DNA from: Exobacillus caeni
GTDB taxonomy: Bacteria > Bacillota > Bacilli > Bacillales > Guptibacillaceae
Length of the DNA: 64,000 nt
Assembly (NCBI RefSeq): GCF_005747095.1
Contig: NZ_SWLG01000015.1
Location: forward strand, 1-64,000
Direction: 5' to 3'
The number at the start of each line of letters is the position of its first letter. Positions within the stretch are counted from its first letter, which is position 1. The translations under genes were made by a program, and so were the position numbers. The notes beneath the pieces were generated by a model. That model did no database searches and was not told the origin of the DNA. It saw nothing but the letters and a program-made list of their open reading frames with translations. Positions 6,675 through 14,929 of this stretch are shown here, piece after piece.

Positions 6675-8126
6675 CTAACCGTTATTTTTTTGTTTAAACT
6701 TTGACATTAGTTCCATCTTTTGATTCCAGACGCTTTCACTAAGATCGACAGGATAGCGTTCAGGATTCAATTTTCTTAAGTATTCATCCCAGAATAAGGA
6801 AAGCTGTTTTTGATGGTATCCTTTTATTTCTTCAAGTGTTGGAAGGCTGTACACCTGCTCTCCAACCCTAAAAACAGGCATTAATAGTTCGACTGCATTG
6901 AAATCAGTCACATATTTATGGAGGTACGTATGGACGGGATCGAAAAGTTTAATCCTTTCCTGGTCCTTCACTTTTTCATCATTAAAAGCAATATAATCCC
7001 CTTCTGCTTTTCCGTTGTTTTTACTAATTATGCGGTAGACTGTTTTGTATCCTGGCGTAGTAACTTTTTCTGGATTCCCCGACAGCTTTATAACAGGGGT
7101 GAAATCGCCGTCCTCTTGTTTTGCCACAAGTTTATAGACTCCTCCTAATGCAGGATTGTCAGCGGCGGTGATCAGTTGGGTACCTACACCCCAGCTATCA
7201 ATTCTTGCCCCCTGTGCTTTCAAGTTGAATATGACGTTCTCGTCTAAATCGTTGCTTGCAATAATCTTCACATAATCAAGGCCCGCTTCATCCAGCATCT
7301 TTCTGGCATTTTTTGATAAATAAGAAAGATCGCCGCTATCAAGGCGGATTCCTTTCAATCTGTACCCTTTTTCTTCTAACCACTTTCCTACTTTAATAGC
7401 GTTTGGAACACCACTCTTCAATGTATCGTATGTATCAACGAGCAGAACAGTATTATCAGGATGTACCTCAGCGTATGCCATAAATGCATCGAGCTCAGTT
7501 TCAAAGTCCATCACCCAGGAGTGAGCATGGGTCCCGACAGAAGGAATTCCGAATAACCTTCCTGCCTCCATGTTGCTTGTACCGTCAAAACCCCCGATGA
7601 ATGCAGCACGTGTCCCCCATATCGCTGCATCCGCTTCCTGAGCACGTCTTGTTCCAAACTCCATTAATTGATCTTCCGGTGCCACCTGGCGTATTCGAGA
7701 TGCTTTCGTAGCAATCAATGTCTGATAGTTAAAGAAGTTTAGCACTGCCGTCTCAATAAGCTGTGCTTCAAAAATTCGGGCCTTTACTCGTATTACAGGT
7801 TCATTCGGGAATATTAGCGTTCCTTCAGGGACTGCATCAATATTTCCTGTAAAACGGAACTCTTTTAACTCTTGTAAAAACCCTTCATCATAGTCTTCGG
7901 GTTGTTCTTTTAAATAGGAAATATCCTCTTCGGTAAAGGTTAGACCGTTAATATAATCAATAATACGTTCAAGCCCTGCAAACACGGCGTAACCGTTCCC
8001 AAATGGATTTTTACGATAGTACGCATCAAAAACTCTAATGTTATTATGCCTGTTTAACTTCCAGTGGGCGTAGATCATGTTGATTTGATATTTGTCGGTA
8101 TGAAGGGTAAGTCGATTATTTTGCAT
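6675..8126 (-). CDS. pncB: Nicotinate phosphoribosyltransferase
   Basis: 483 residues, typical of the long Bacillus form. It converts nicotinate and PRPP to nicotinate mononucleotide in NAD salvage. Family motifs are TDKYQINM near residue 10, FGTRRAQ near 157, THAHSWVM near 199 (the regulatory histidine region) and RLDSGDLSYLS near 260 (PRPP-binding region). An in-frame ATG eight codons earlier exists, but AAAGGAG sits correctly for the ATG at 8126 (MQNNRLT). It is a monocistronic gene with its own terminator, preceded by about 700 bp of non-coding, structured DNA. Confidence 0.96.
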   Translation of the reverse strand: MQNNRLTLHTDKYQINMIYAHWKLNRHNNIRVFDAYYRKNPFGNGYAVFAGLERIIDYINGLTFTEEDISYLKEQPEDYDEGFLQELKEFRFTGNIDAVPEGTLIFPNEPVIRVKARIFEAQLIETAVLNFFNYQTLIATKASRIRQVAPEDQLMEFGTRRAQEADAAIWGTRAAFIGGFDGTSNMEAGRLFGIPSVGTHAHSWVMDFETELDAFMAYAEVHPDNTVLLVDTYDTLKSGVPNAIKVGKWLEEKGYRLKGIRLDSGDLSYLSKNARKMLDEAGLDYVKIIASNDLDENVIFNLKAQGARIDSWGVGTQLITAADNPALGGVYKLVAKQEDGDFTPVIKLSGNPEKVTTPGYKTVYRIISKNNGKAEGDYIAFNDEKVKDQERIKLFDPVHTYLHKYVTDFNAVELLMPVFRVGEQVYSLPTLEEIKGYHQKQLSLFWDEYLRKLNPERYPVDLSESVWNQKMELMSKFKQKNNG

Positions 8127-8217
8127 GTTTCCAGCTCCTTTCAAATCCAACTGGTACGTATTTTTGCTTTCTTTCCTTGTTATACCCTATTTTGTTATGG
8201 TTTAAGTCCAAAGAGTA

Positions 8218-8319
8218 CTATTCGATTAAACGTTTATCTATTTGCACATTATTCGAACTCATTTTTTCTATCCAGTCTGTTACAGAAGCAAATAAATCAT
8301 GTGTAGGCCAGAAAACCAT
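8218..8319 (-). CDS. Possible 33-residue small ORF upstream of pncB
   Basis: An ATG-initiated frame beginning MVFWPTHDLF and ending in QIDKRLIE. Its composition is protein-like (SVTDWIEKMSSNN), but the preceding AAAAAGG is a poor ribosome binding site and I recognise no family. It could be a remnant, a leader peptide of pncB or chance. Reported at low confidence because it lies in an otherwise unexplained 700-bp region. Confidence 0.2.
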   Translation of the reverse strand: MVFWPTHDLFASVTDWIEKMSSNNVQIDKRLIE

Positions 8320-8384
8320 GCCTTTTTAATACGGCTCTGCTAGCGAGCATTGCTGATCTTTATTTATCTTTGCTCTTTCGGCGT

Positions 8385-8442
8385 CTCTTACGGGTTCCCG
8401 ATTACTTGCATTTAAGCATAAACCCCTGGGAACCTATAAGAG
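8385..8442. other. Strong hairpin of unknown function between pncB and cspD
   Basis: CTCTTACGGGTTCCC (8385-8399) pairs with GGGAACCTATAAGAG (8428-8442): 15 positions with one mismatch and one G-U pair (as read on the plus strand), around a 28-base loop. There is no T tract on either side, so it does not look like a terminator. On the minus strand it would sit in the pncB leader, about 260 nt before the start codon, and is followed there by another possible stem (GAGCA with TGCTC). I could not match it to a known riboswitch. Confidence 0.5.
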
Positions 8443-8512
8443 TCTGCTTACTGGATCGTTTTGGAACTCCATTTTATTAGTTATTAGAACATTATTATTC
8501 ACATAGCATATA

Positions 8513-8546
8513 AAAAAACCTCTACTTATATGACAGAAAGAGGTTT
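8513..8546 (-). terminator. Intrinsic terminator-like hairpin without an obvious gene
   Basis: On the minus strand AAACCTCT and AGAGGTTT pair and are followed by a run of Ts (AGAGGTTTTTTT). No minus-strand gene is visible between it and the cspD region, so it may end a small RNA or simply block transcription from the right. Confidence 0.6.
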
Positions 8547-8655
8547 ATGGTAATACTAATTCTTTTAAAGGGTAAAAACTCCTCTAATTTTGGTATGCTT
8601 ATAATCCAAGTCTTCTCTTTTGCAACAGTACAATTCATCCATTTTTTATTCTGGC

Positions 8656-8684
8656 TTGCATTTAAGTTTTTAAAGTGATATTAT
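8656..8684 (+). promoter_or_regulatory. Promoter of the cold-shock gene
   Basis: TTGCAT (8656-8661) and TATTAT (8679-8684) are 17 bp apart on the plus strand. Transcription from here would give a leader of about 170 nt before the cspD start. Confidence 0.6.
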
Positions 8685-8728
8685 TACTTTAAACCATTTT
8701 ACTTTTAATAATAGGGATTTAAATAAGG

Positions 8729-8784
8729 CTGTAACTTCATGGGAGGATGGCAAATATTTAAACCTCTCGAAGTTACAGTTTTTA
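8729..8784 (+). terminator. Terminator-like hairpin inside the cspD leader
   Basis: CTGTAACTTC (8729-8738) pairs perfectly with GAAGTTACAG (8769-8778), extended inside by GGAGG and CCTC, and is followed by TTTTTAT. In form it is an intrinsic terminator lying between the promoter at 8656 and the gene at 8862. It could be an attenuator or the end of a short RNA. A 6-bp palindrome (TGTACA, TGTT loop, TGTACA; 8828-8843) follows, right before the AGGAGG. Confidence 0.6.
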
Positions 8785-8849
8785 TATTCTCTTTTCATTT
8801 CTTGTAAGATGGTCAATATTTTTTATATGTACATGTTTGTACATAATAG

Positions 8850-9062
<213 letters not shown>

Positions 9063-9076
9063 CGCTTGAAACATAC

Positions 9077-9106
9077 AAGGAGAAGGGGGATCCCCTTCTC
9101 CTTTTT
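9077..9106 (+). terminator. Intrinsic terminator of cspD
   Basis: GGAGAAGGGG pairs perfectly with CCCCTTCTCC, followed by TTTTTGTTTT. Confidence 0.95.
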
Positions 9107-9172
9107 GTTTTACCATATAAGCAAAGTCAGGCAAAGACTCTTCATCTTTCCGTTTTGAATGCTTGTTGAACT

Positions 9173-9526
9173 TTAGTTCCACCACTTTTTCTTTTTCTCT
9201 GCGAATTCTTTTACTTGCTGCTTCAATTCTGAATTCTGGATTTTAAGCTCAGCAAGTTCCTCTTTTAATTCTGCCATCTGCTTGTTCATTTCTTCGGAAT
9301 GTTGTTGCATACTATCGAGAATTTTATTTCCGTTTTCTTTCACCTCTTTGTTAGATGACGTGTTCGAATGATTCAACTGGGAAGAGATACCCGTAACAGT
9401 GTTTCTAATCTTCTCGTCTTTTAAAAGATTTGATGCTATTTTAAACAGACCATTCATGTCGATTGAGGAATTATTTTCAGTTAGCTTCTTTACTTGTTCT
9501 TGAAGCTTATCCCGATCTATTTCCAT
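9173..9526 (-). CDS. Hypothetical protein with C-terminal coiled coil
   Basis: 117 residues, not recognised. The first 60 residues are hydrophilic with a FKIASNLLKDEKIRNTVTG segment. Residues about 70-110 form an obvious heptad pattern rich in Leu, Glu, Gln and Lys (EMNKQMAELKEELAELK), predicting a coiled coil. The basic tail ends in KKKKWWN. There is no signal peptide. Start ATG follows GAGAGGTGG. Its 3' end lies about 65 bp from the convergent cspD terminator. It could be an oligomeric scaffold or spore-associated protein, but the sequence does not say. Confidence 0.75.
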   Translation of the reverse strand: MEIDRDKLQEQVKKLTENNSSIDMNGLFKIASNLLKDEKIRNTVTGISSQLNHSNTSSNKEVKENGNKILDSMQQHSEEMNKQMAELKEELAELKIQNSELKQQVKEFAEKKKKWWN

Positions 9527-9675
9527 TATTTTACCACCTCTCTATTAAAAAGTTTTTAATAGATTCCTTTTTCTTTTTATCCTATGCTTGTAAATTCTTT
9601 TTGATTGGTTATTTGAATTAAATGAGAAAAGTTCCTTCATATAAAACCGACATATGATCTTACTGGTTCATCATG

Positions 9676-9708
9676 AAAAAGGACCCTCTTAGACAAAGCT
9701 AAGAGAGC
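9676..9708 (-). terminator. Terminator of the 55-residue peptide gene
   Basis: On the minus strand CTCTCTTAG and CTAAGAGG pair and are followed by GTCCTTTTTC. Its position 30 bp past the stop supports the small gene being transcribed. Confidence 0.8.
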
Positions 9709-9735
9709 GCCAATTCGCTTCAATTTTTATCCTCT

Positions 9736-9903
9736 TTAAGGAGTTTGGCCAACAGCAATTAGAATACAGTTAGTTATACAATCTGAAAGATCCTGACAAA
9801 CTCCTCCACTTAAAATTGGAGCCAAAATTAAATACAGTACAAGAGTAAGGGCCAAAAGAAGAACAGCGACAATTTCAGCAAGACCAGTAGTTGTACATGC
9901 CAT
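9736..9903 (-). CDS. Small cysteine-containing membrane peptide, 55 residues
   Basis: Too short for usual gene callers but well supported: a strong GGAGG seven bases before the ATG and a terminator just downstream. The peptide begins MACTTTGLAE, then has one long hydrophobic helix (about residues 9-32), then SGGVCQDLSDC and a second hydrophobic stretch ending AVGQTP. Cysteines lie at 3, 36, 42 and 46. I recognise no family. It could be a small membrane protein stabilised by disulfides or metal, or a secreted peptide with a GG site before the cysteines. Neither is established. Confidence 0.6.
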   Translation of the reverse strand: MACTTTGLAEIVAVLLLALTLVLYLILAPILSGGVCQDLSDCITNCILIAVGQTP

Positions 9904-10133
9904 AAACTTATTCCTCCTTTCTATAATTCTATTAAAAGGAAGTCTTTTATAAGAAGACTATCAATCTCCTTATATTAGACAGGCTATGTAAAACGAAATC
10001 TATTGGTTCTAGTAGAATATATCAGTTTTATAAAAATATGTTTTTGTCTGATAGATTCACACTACCATCACCGATATTAATTATTTGTTTGATCAGTTTT
10101 TTTGCCTGCTACGACATTCCAAACATCAGAGTT

Positions 10134-10166
10134 ACAGCCTTAACCCTTTTTGCGGGTTAAGGCTGT
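10134..10166. terminator. Bidirectional terminator
   Basis: ACAGCCTTAACCC pairs perfectly with GGGTTAAGGCTGT around a T-rich loop. On the minus strand it begins right at the stop codon of the 29-residue peptide gene. Confidence 0.75.
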
Positions 10167-10255
10167 TATAATTCCTTTATTGTTTTCACAATTATAGAAA
10201 TGGCCAGAAAAGCTATCAGAAACATCATTATGACAATTATGTACGACCAGAACAT
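10166..10255 (-). CDS. Possible 29-residue single-helix membrane peptide
   Basis: The frame starts MFWSYIIVIM and ends IVKTIKEL. It is almost entirely one hydrophobic helix with a short basic tail. An upstream AAAGGGTGG is a fair ribosome binding site and a terminator follows at once. Such peptides are common but often unannotated in Bacillus. No family is recognised, and chance cannot be excluded at this length. Confidence 0.45.
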   Translation of the reverse strand: MFWSYIIVIMMFLIAFLAISIIVKTIKEL

Positions 10256-10469
10256 AGATGCTTACCACCCTTTGTTTGTCTTTTCTTAGTCTATGCACTT
10301 TGACGGTTCCCCATCTTCACCGACGTAAAACAGCTCCCTATAAAAACACTGCAAACGTACCAAAAAATATTTGATTAGCGGTTAAGAAAAAACAATAAGG
10401 GCTAGAATAGGAGTGGAAAACTTCTAAATTCCACCAAAAAGACAATATTTTACAAAGGAGAGAAACATA

Positions 10470-10910
10470 ATGAAAAAAACCCTTCTAGCTTTAACATTAT
10501 TTTTGATTGGAGTAATTGGAGCGGGATGCAGCTCTGATTCTTCTCCTGAGAACAACAAACTAAATGGAGAATCACCTCTGGATATCAGTGTTTTTCAAAA
10601 CAACGACATGATCTCAGGGATCGAAACAGTCATTTCTTCAGTTGAAAAATTAAACGTACAACTTGAAAGTGCTGAGATAGAAATTAAGGAAGTAAACCGG
10701 TTAGGAAAAGAAATCGAAGCTAACTGGGATCGCATTGAGGACCAGGTAGAAAAGCGGTTTCCGGCTGATTACAAAAATATTGAAGCAAGCCTTTATCCGT
10801 TAATAGATGTGTCAAAAGAAACAGAACCTGATCTTGATAAGTTAAAACAACTCGTAAAAGATACGGAAAAAAAGCTTGTTGCATTTAAAGACAAGCTAGC
10901 TCAATCCTAA
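10470..10910 (+). CDS. Lipoprotein of unknown function
   Basis: 146 residues. The N-terminus has a lipoprotein signal peptide: KK, a hydrophobic core (LLALTLFLIGVIG) and lipobox IGAGC, so the mature protein would begin at Cys20 and be anchored to the outer face of the membrane. The rest is hydrophilic and mostly helical, rich in Lys and Glu, with a likely coiled coil about residues 45-145. No family was recognised. A strong AAAGGAG lies upstream. It is an isolated gene that converges on the nucleotidyltransferase gene. Confidence 0.85.
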   Translation: MKKTLLALTLFLIGVIGAGCSSDSSPENNKLNGESPLDISVFQNNDMISGIETVISSVEKLNVQLESAEIEIKEVNRLGKEIEANWDRIEDQVEKRFPADYKNIEASLYPLIDVSKETEPDLDKLKQLVKDTEKKLVAFKDKLAQS

Positions 10911-11012
10911 TATCAAACCTGATCTTTTGTATATGGCCAGGTTCTTATAGTGTATAAAAGGAAACTTATTAAGTATAGCGGTCTTTATTGTCTTTCAATT
11001 AAATAAAAACAA

Positions 11013-11050
11013 GAAAAAAGCGCCCTTATCTCCAGGATGGGGCGTTTTGT
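11013..11050. terminator. Bidirectional terminator between convergent genes
   Basis: GCGCCC and GGGGCG pair with A and T tracts on both sides (AAAAAAGCGCCC and GGGGCGTTTTG). It serves both the lipoprotein gene and the nucleotidyltransferase gene. Confidence 0.85.
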
Positions 11051-11062
11051 TTCTTTCACCTA

Positions 11063-11899
11063 TTAACAATGTTCAGGTCTGACAAAGTCCGCTCTTTTTT
11101 TCAATTCATCTATATTAAGCGAAGGGAATTTCTCTTCAGCCAGTTCAAACACTTCTTGTATTATCTCTTCCAATTCTAAAATTCCTTTTTTCGGGTCACC
11201 GTCTAGAAGTACGCCTGATAACCGATTATATAAATCTCTAGGCTTCACTTCCATACATTGAACGACATGATCGAGCCATTTAAAAGCCGGATGATGGACA
11301 TACATTTTGTTTATTCCGAACAATGCCCCCAACACTTTTCTTTGTGTATCACAAACAATTTCATATAGCATCAACCAATCTTTGCGGTCCACGAGGGCTA
11401 AGCGGTTATTCCACCTCCCGCTTAGCTCAAGATGTTCTAGTATCATATTTTCAGATAATTTCTGTGGATATATCATTACTTTGCTTTTCAGTTGGTTAAT
11501 AACGCTTTCTCCATGTAAGCACTTTCCGTAAAATACCGAGGCGGCAATACACTGCAAATCATAGTCAGTTTGATGATGATCTACAACCTGCCTTACAAAA
11601 CGAGCGACAGTCTCTGTTAAAAAATTGCTGATTTCAAACTTTACGCCCTCTACAAGAAAAGTTTCTGACCATTCTTCATCCTCATACGGATAAAAGTCAA
11701 GAATATTTCCACCTGATTTATCAATCGGATTCTTTCTTTCGATTTCAGAAGGGGGTTCTTTCCATAATATGTGAAGCTCGATATCAGAGTGCTGATCCTG
11801 CCAACCCCTTGAGACTGATCCGGCTAACAGAATCGCTTCTACTTTATTGTTTTGTTTGTATTTTTTAGCCATCTCTACCGCTTTACTATACAAATCCAT
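11063..11899 (-). CDS. Nucleotidyltransferase-fold protein
   Basis: 278 residues. The N-terminal signature LAGSVSRGWQDQHSDIEL (about residues 25-42) is the pol-beta type nucleotidyltransferase motif GS(x)RG-(x)n-D-x-E, with the two metal-binding acidic residues. The C-terminal part is helical and resembles the substrate-binding domain of aminoglycoside nucleotidyltransferases or DUF4037 proteins. It could be an antibiotic or tRNA-type nucleotidyltransferase, but the substrate cannot be told from sequence. The start ATG is preceded by GGGGAG. No operon partner. Confidence 0.8.
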   Translation of the reverse strand: MDLYSKAVEMAKKYKQNNKVEAILLAGSVSRGWQDQHSDIELHILWKEPPSEIERKNPIDKSGGNILDFYPYEDEEWSETFLVEGVKFEISNFLTETVARFVRQVVDHHQTDYDLQCIAASVFYGKCLHGESVINQLKSKVMIYPQKLSENMILEHLELSGRWNNRLALVDRKDWLMLYEIVCDTQRKVLGALFGINKMYVHHPAFKWLDHVVQCMEVKPRDLYNRLSGVLLDGDPKKGILELEEIIQEVFELAEEKFPSLNIDELKKRADFVRPEHC

Positions 11900-11980
11900 A
11901 TAATCTCCCCTGACGCGTTGGTTACTTTTCCATACAAAAATTCGGCTGACCGTAAGACAAACCCTTTAATTTTCCATAAG

Positions 11981-12005
11981 AAAAACCAGAGAAAGGCGTC
12001 TCTGA
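11981..12005 (-). terminator. Intrinsic terminator
   Basis: On the minus strand CAGAGA and TCTCTG pair, followed by GTTTTTC. It lies 20 bp after the stop of the 64-residue gene. Confidence 0.75.
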
Positions 12006-12023
12006 TCTACAAAACGGCTGATT

Positions 12024-12218
12024 TCATGAAAAAATCTCTTCAATATCTTCGTCAATTTGTTCTTCGCGGCCGTTTTGTATGGTTTCAAACAAAAGTTGGG
12101 CTTCTTCTTCTGTCAACTTGATTTTCTTTTCAAGATCATCGTGTTTTTTTGATCCATCTCCATAATAATTTTTCAAATTTATTAACAGGTAACATTCCCC
12201 CAGTGATTTTCTGACCAT
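12024..12218 (-). CDS. Small hypothetical protein
   Basis: 64 residues, strongly acidic in its C-terminal half (LTEEEAQLLFETIQNG, then a run ending DIEEIFS). There is no signal peptide or membrane segment. The gene has AAAGGAG at a usable spacing before the ATG and its own terminator, so it is probably real. I do not recognise the family. Confidence 0.65.
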   Translation of the reverse strand: MVRKSLGECYLLINLKNYYGDGSKKHDDLEKKIKLTEEEAQLLFETIQNGREEQIDEDIEEIFS

Positions 12219-12365
12219 CTACTGATCATCTCCTTTAAAAGTTTTGCTCTCAACTATTTTCTCCGGGATAGGAGGAGAAACATACCTCGTTTCCATCACC
12301 TTTTCTCATTGTTGGTTCTACACTCCCTTCATTTATCCACAACTACTCAACATCGCGTACTAAGC

Positions 12366-12398
12366 AAAAAGAAGCACCCCCATTTAGAGAGATGCTTC
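12366..12398 (-). terminator. Terminator of the trehalose operon
   Basis: On the minus strand GAAGCATC and GGTGCTTC pair and are followed by TTTTTGC. It lies just past the treR stop. Confidence 0.88.
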
Positions 12399-12402
12399 CT
12401 CT

Positions 12403-13119
12403 TCATTTTTCTCTCCTGGCAAAATCAACAAACTTAAATTTATCAAGCCGATGTCTTGACTCAGTATATTCCAACAGGCTGGTATCTTTAAGGTAAACGT
12501 AATTACGGACTACCACGATATGCTCGTAGTCATTTAAGTCCATTAATTGACGGTCTTCATCTGTTGCTTCTTCTACAACAATTTCTTTTTTTGCAAAACT
12601 TATGTTTACTTTCAGCTCATTTTCCAGATAGTTATAAATCGAATCCTCACATATATCTTTCGTCAAGGATGGAACGAACTTCTTATTAAAATAATCCTTA
12701 TCCAGGATGATTCGCTCCTTATTGATTTCCCTTACTCTGACTACCTTCCATACTTTGTCCTTCTTTGACAAATCCAATTGGTCTCGGATGTATTCATCCG
12801 GTACGATTAATTCAAGTTCTTCGACATGCGTTTTATATTCCATGTTCATTCGTTGTGAAATTTCTTTAAAGCTAACCAGGCCGGAAACAGGAAAGTCGTA
12901 CTTCGTCACATCCAGCACAACCGAGCCTTTACCTTTGATCTTCTGTATAAAGCCATTTTGTGACAAAAGAGTAAGTGCTTTGCGGATCGTTTCTCTGGAA
13001 GTATGGTATTCACTAGAAAGTTCATGTTCAGACGGGAGTTTAATACCCGGTTTCAACTTCCCGTTTTTGATTTGCTCTGCAAGTTCATTATAAACAATCA
13101 TGTATTTATTATTTTTCAT
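12403..13119 (-). CDS. treR: Trehalose operon repressor, GntR family
   Basis: 238 residues, the usual TreR length. The N-terminal winged helix (about 1-70) has KLPSEHELSSEYHTSRETIRKAL, a GntR signature split here across residues 26-48. The C-terminal UTRA effector domain binds trehalose 6-phosphate in known TreR proteins. It is the last gene of the operon, 26 bp after treC. The palindromes at 16918 and 16949 match the TreR site of B. subtilis. It should repress the operon until trehalose 6-phosphate appears. Confidence 0.93.
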   Translation of the reverse strand: MKNNKYMIVYNELAEQIKNGKLKPGIKLPSEHELSSEYHTSRETIRKALTLLSQNGFIQKIKGKGSVVLDVTKYDFPVSGLVSFKEISQRMNMEYKTHVEELELIVPDEYIRDQLDLSKKDKVWKVVRVREINKERIILDKDYFNKKFVPSLTKDICEDSIYNYLENELKVNISFAKKEIVVEEATDEDRQLMDLNDYEHIVVVRNYVYLKDTSLLEYTESRHRLDKFKFVDFARREK

Positions 13120-13145
13120 TGTTAATCACCTGCATTATTTTACCA

Positions 13146-14828
13146 CTATTTCGTAAGATGATAAACGACGGATTCATACGGCCTTAGGATAATTTTCTCG
13201 TAATCTTCTGGTGAACTTTTGTAATTTGAAAGAACGATTTTGCTGCTATAATTTTCCGTCTCTATCTCTTTTGGCAAAGTAAAGGTTACCTCACTGCTGT
13301 AAAAGTTATTTACGACCAGCAACTTTTCATCGTTGCCATTGCGTACATATGCAAATATTGATGGATCCTCCCTTAACAACAACTGGTAATCCCCATACGT
13401 AATAATATCAAGGTCCTTACGTAATTTTATCAGCTTTTGGTAGTGATAAAATACAGAATCCTCGTCTTGTAGCGCCTGTTCAACATTTATATCTTTATAG
13501 TTTTTCGCAACGTTGATCCACGGTGTTCCTGATGTAAAGCCCGCATGGTTTTCACCGTTCCATTGTACAGGAGTCCGGGAATTGTCTCTTGATTTATGCT
13601 TCAATATTTCCAGAATTTCGTCTTCCGATTTTCCCTCTTCTTTTAAAATATTAAAAATGTTCAATGATTCAACATCACGGTAATCAGAGATGTCATCGAA
13701 TTTAGGGTTTGTCATTCCGATTTCTTCTCCTTGATAAATATAAGGGGTTCCCTGCATCAAATGAATCGTTGTTGCCAGCATCTTTGCTGACTCTATCCGA
13801 TACTCAGCATCATTTCCGTACCTGGAAACGATTCTTGGCTGGTCATGGTTACACCAGAACAATGCATTCCAGCCACCTCCTTCATACATCTCCGATTGCC
13901 AGGTGGAAAGGATTTCTTTTAAACCTATAAAATCAAAGTCAGCAACCGCCCATTTTTCACCGTTCGGATAATCTACTTTTAAATGATGGAAGTTAAATGT
14001 CATGCTGAGTTCTTCTCGTTCTGGGTTTGAGTATTTAATGCAGTCCTCGATGGTTGTAGATGACATTTCTCCCACTGTCATGATGTCATATTTAGAAAAA
14101 ACTTCTCCGTTCATTTCATGCATAAATTCATGGACCCTTGGCCCATCTGTGTAAAATTTTCTCCCGTCCCCAGGAGGTACAGAACCATCATCATCCGGAA
14201 AACGCTGGTCTTTTGAAATAAGGTTGATCACATCCAGCCTGAATCCGTCCACGCCTTTTTCAAACCAGAAAGACATCATGTCATAAACTTTTCTCCGGAC
14301 TTCTTCATTTTCCCAGTTCAGGTCAGCTTGCGTTACATCAAACAGGTGAAGATAATATTGGCCTGTCTCTTCATCATACTGCCATGCATTCCCGCCAAAC
14401 TTTGACTGCCAGTTTGTTGGAGGATCTCCTTCTTTTCCATCTTTCCAGATATAAAAGTCTCGATATGGATTATCCTTTGATTTTCTTGATTCTACAAACC
14501 ACTCATGTTCTGTTGATGTGTGGTTTACGACAATATCCATGATCAGTTTAATATCCCGCTTATGGGCTTCGTTGATTAATCTGTCAAAGTCCTCCATCGT
14601 TCCGTATTCTTCATAAATTTCAAAATAATCGCTGATATCATATCCGTTATCGCGCTGCGGGGATTTGTAGATCGGAGTTAGCCAGATTACATCAATCCCG
14701 AGTTTATTCAAGTAATCTAGCTTTTCAATAATCCCCGGCAGATCTCCGACTCCATTTCCTGTTGTATCATTGAAACTTTTCGGGTAAATTTGATAAACTA
14801 CTGACTTTTTCCACCATGGCTGTTTCAT
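13146..14828 (-). CDS. treC: Trehalose-6-phosphate hydrolase, GH13
   Basis: 560 residues, full length (called treA in B. subtilis). It hydrolyses cytoplasmic trehalose 6-phosphate to glucose and glucose 6-phosphate. GH13 landmarks are visible: VVYQIYPKSF near residue 12, VVNHTS near 101, the nucleophile region DGFRLDVINLISK near 200, acid/base GEMSS near 254, and the WCNHDQPR region near 325. There is no signal peptide, which fits a cytoplasmic enzyme. It sits between the PTS genes and treR. Confidence 0.95.
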   Translation of the reverse strand: MKQPWWKKSVVYQIYPKSFNDTTGNGVGDLPGIIEKLDYLNKLGIDVIWLTPIYKSPQRDNGYDISDYFEIYEEYGTMEDFDRLINEAHKRDIKLIMDIVVNHTSTEHEWFVESRKSKDNPYRDFYIWKDGKEGDPPTNWQSKFGGNAWQYDEETGQYYLHLFDVTQADLNWENEEVRRKVYDMMSFWFEKGVDGFRLDVINLISKDQRFPDDDGSVPPGDGRKFYTDGPRVHEFMHEMNGEVFSKYDIMTVGEMSSTTIEDCIKYSNPEREELSMTFNFHHLKVDYPNGEKWAVADFDFIGLKEILSTWQSEMYEGGGWNALFWCNHDQPRIVSRYGNDAEYRIESAKMLATTIHLMQGTPYIYQGEEIGMTNPKFDDISDYRDVESLNIFNILKEEGKSEDEILEILKHKSRDNSRTPVQWNGENHAGFTSGTPWINVAKNYKDINVEQALQDEDSVFYHYQKLIKLRKDLDIITYGDYQLLLREDPSIFAYVRNGNDEKLLVVNNFYSSEVTFTLPKEIETENYSSKIVLSNYKSSPEDYEKIILRPYESVVYHLTK

Positions 14829-14877
14829 TTTTGATCACCACTTTTTTTCTTATTTTATAATTACCCATTCAAGAAAT

Positions 14878-14908
14878 AATGCCGCCAGCTTTTTACACCA
14901 ACGGCATT
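14878..14908. other. Intercistronic hairpin treP-treC
   Basis: AATGCCG and CGGCATT pair across a 17-base loop between the PTS gene and treC. There is only a weak T tract, so it may modulate processing or partial termination within the operon. Confidence 0.45.
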
Positions 14909-14929
14909 TAAAACCTATTTATAACCTTT

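Noticed and set aside
8385-8442. Known riboswitch for pncB
   Set aside because: Compared from memory with c-di-AMP, TPP, lysine, SAM, guanidine, ZTP, fluoride, Mg and cobalamin consensus text. None fits, so no class is claimed.
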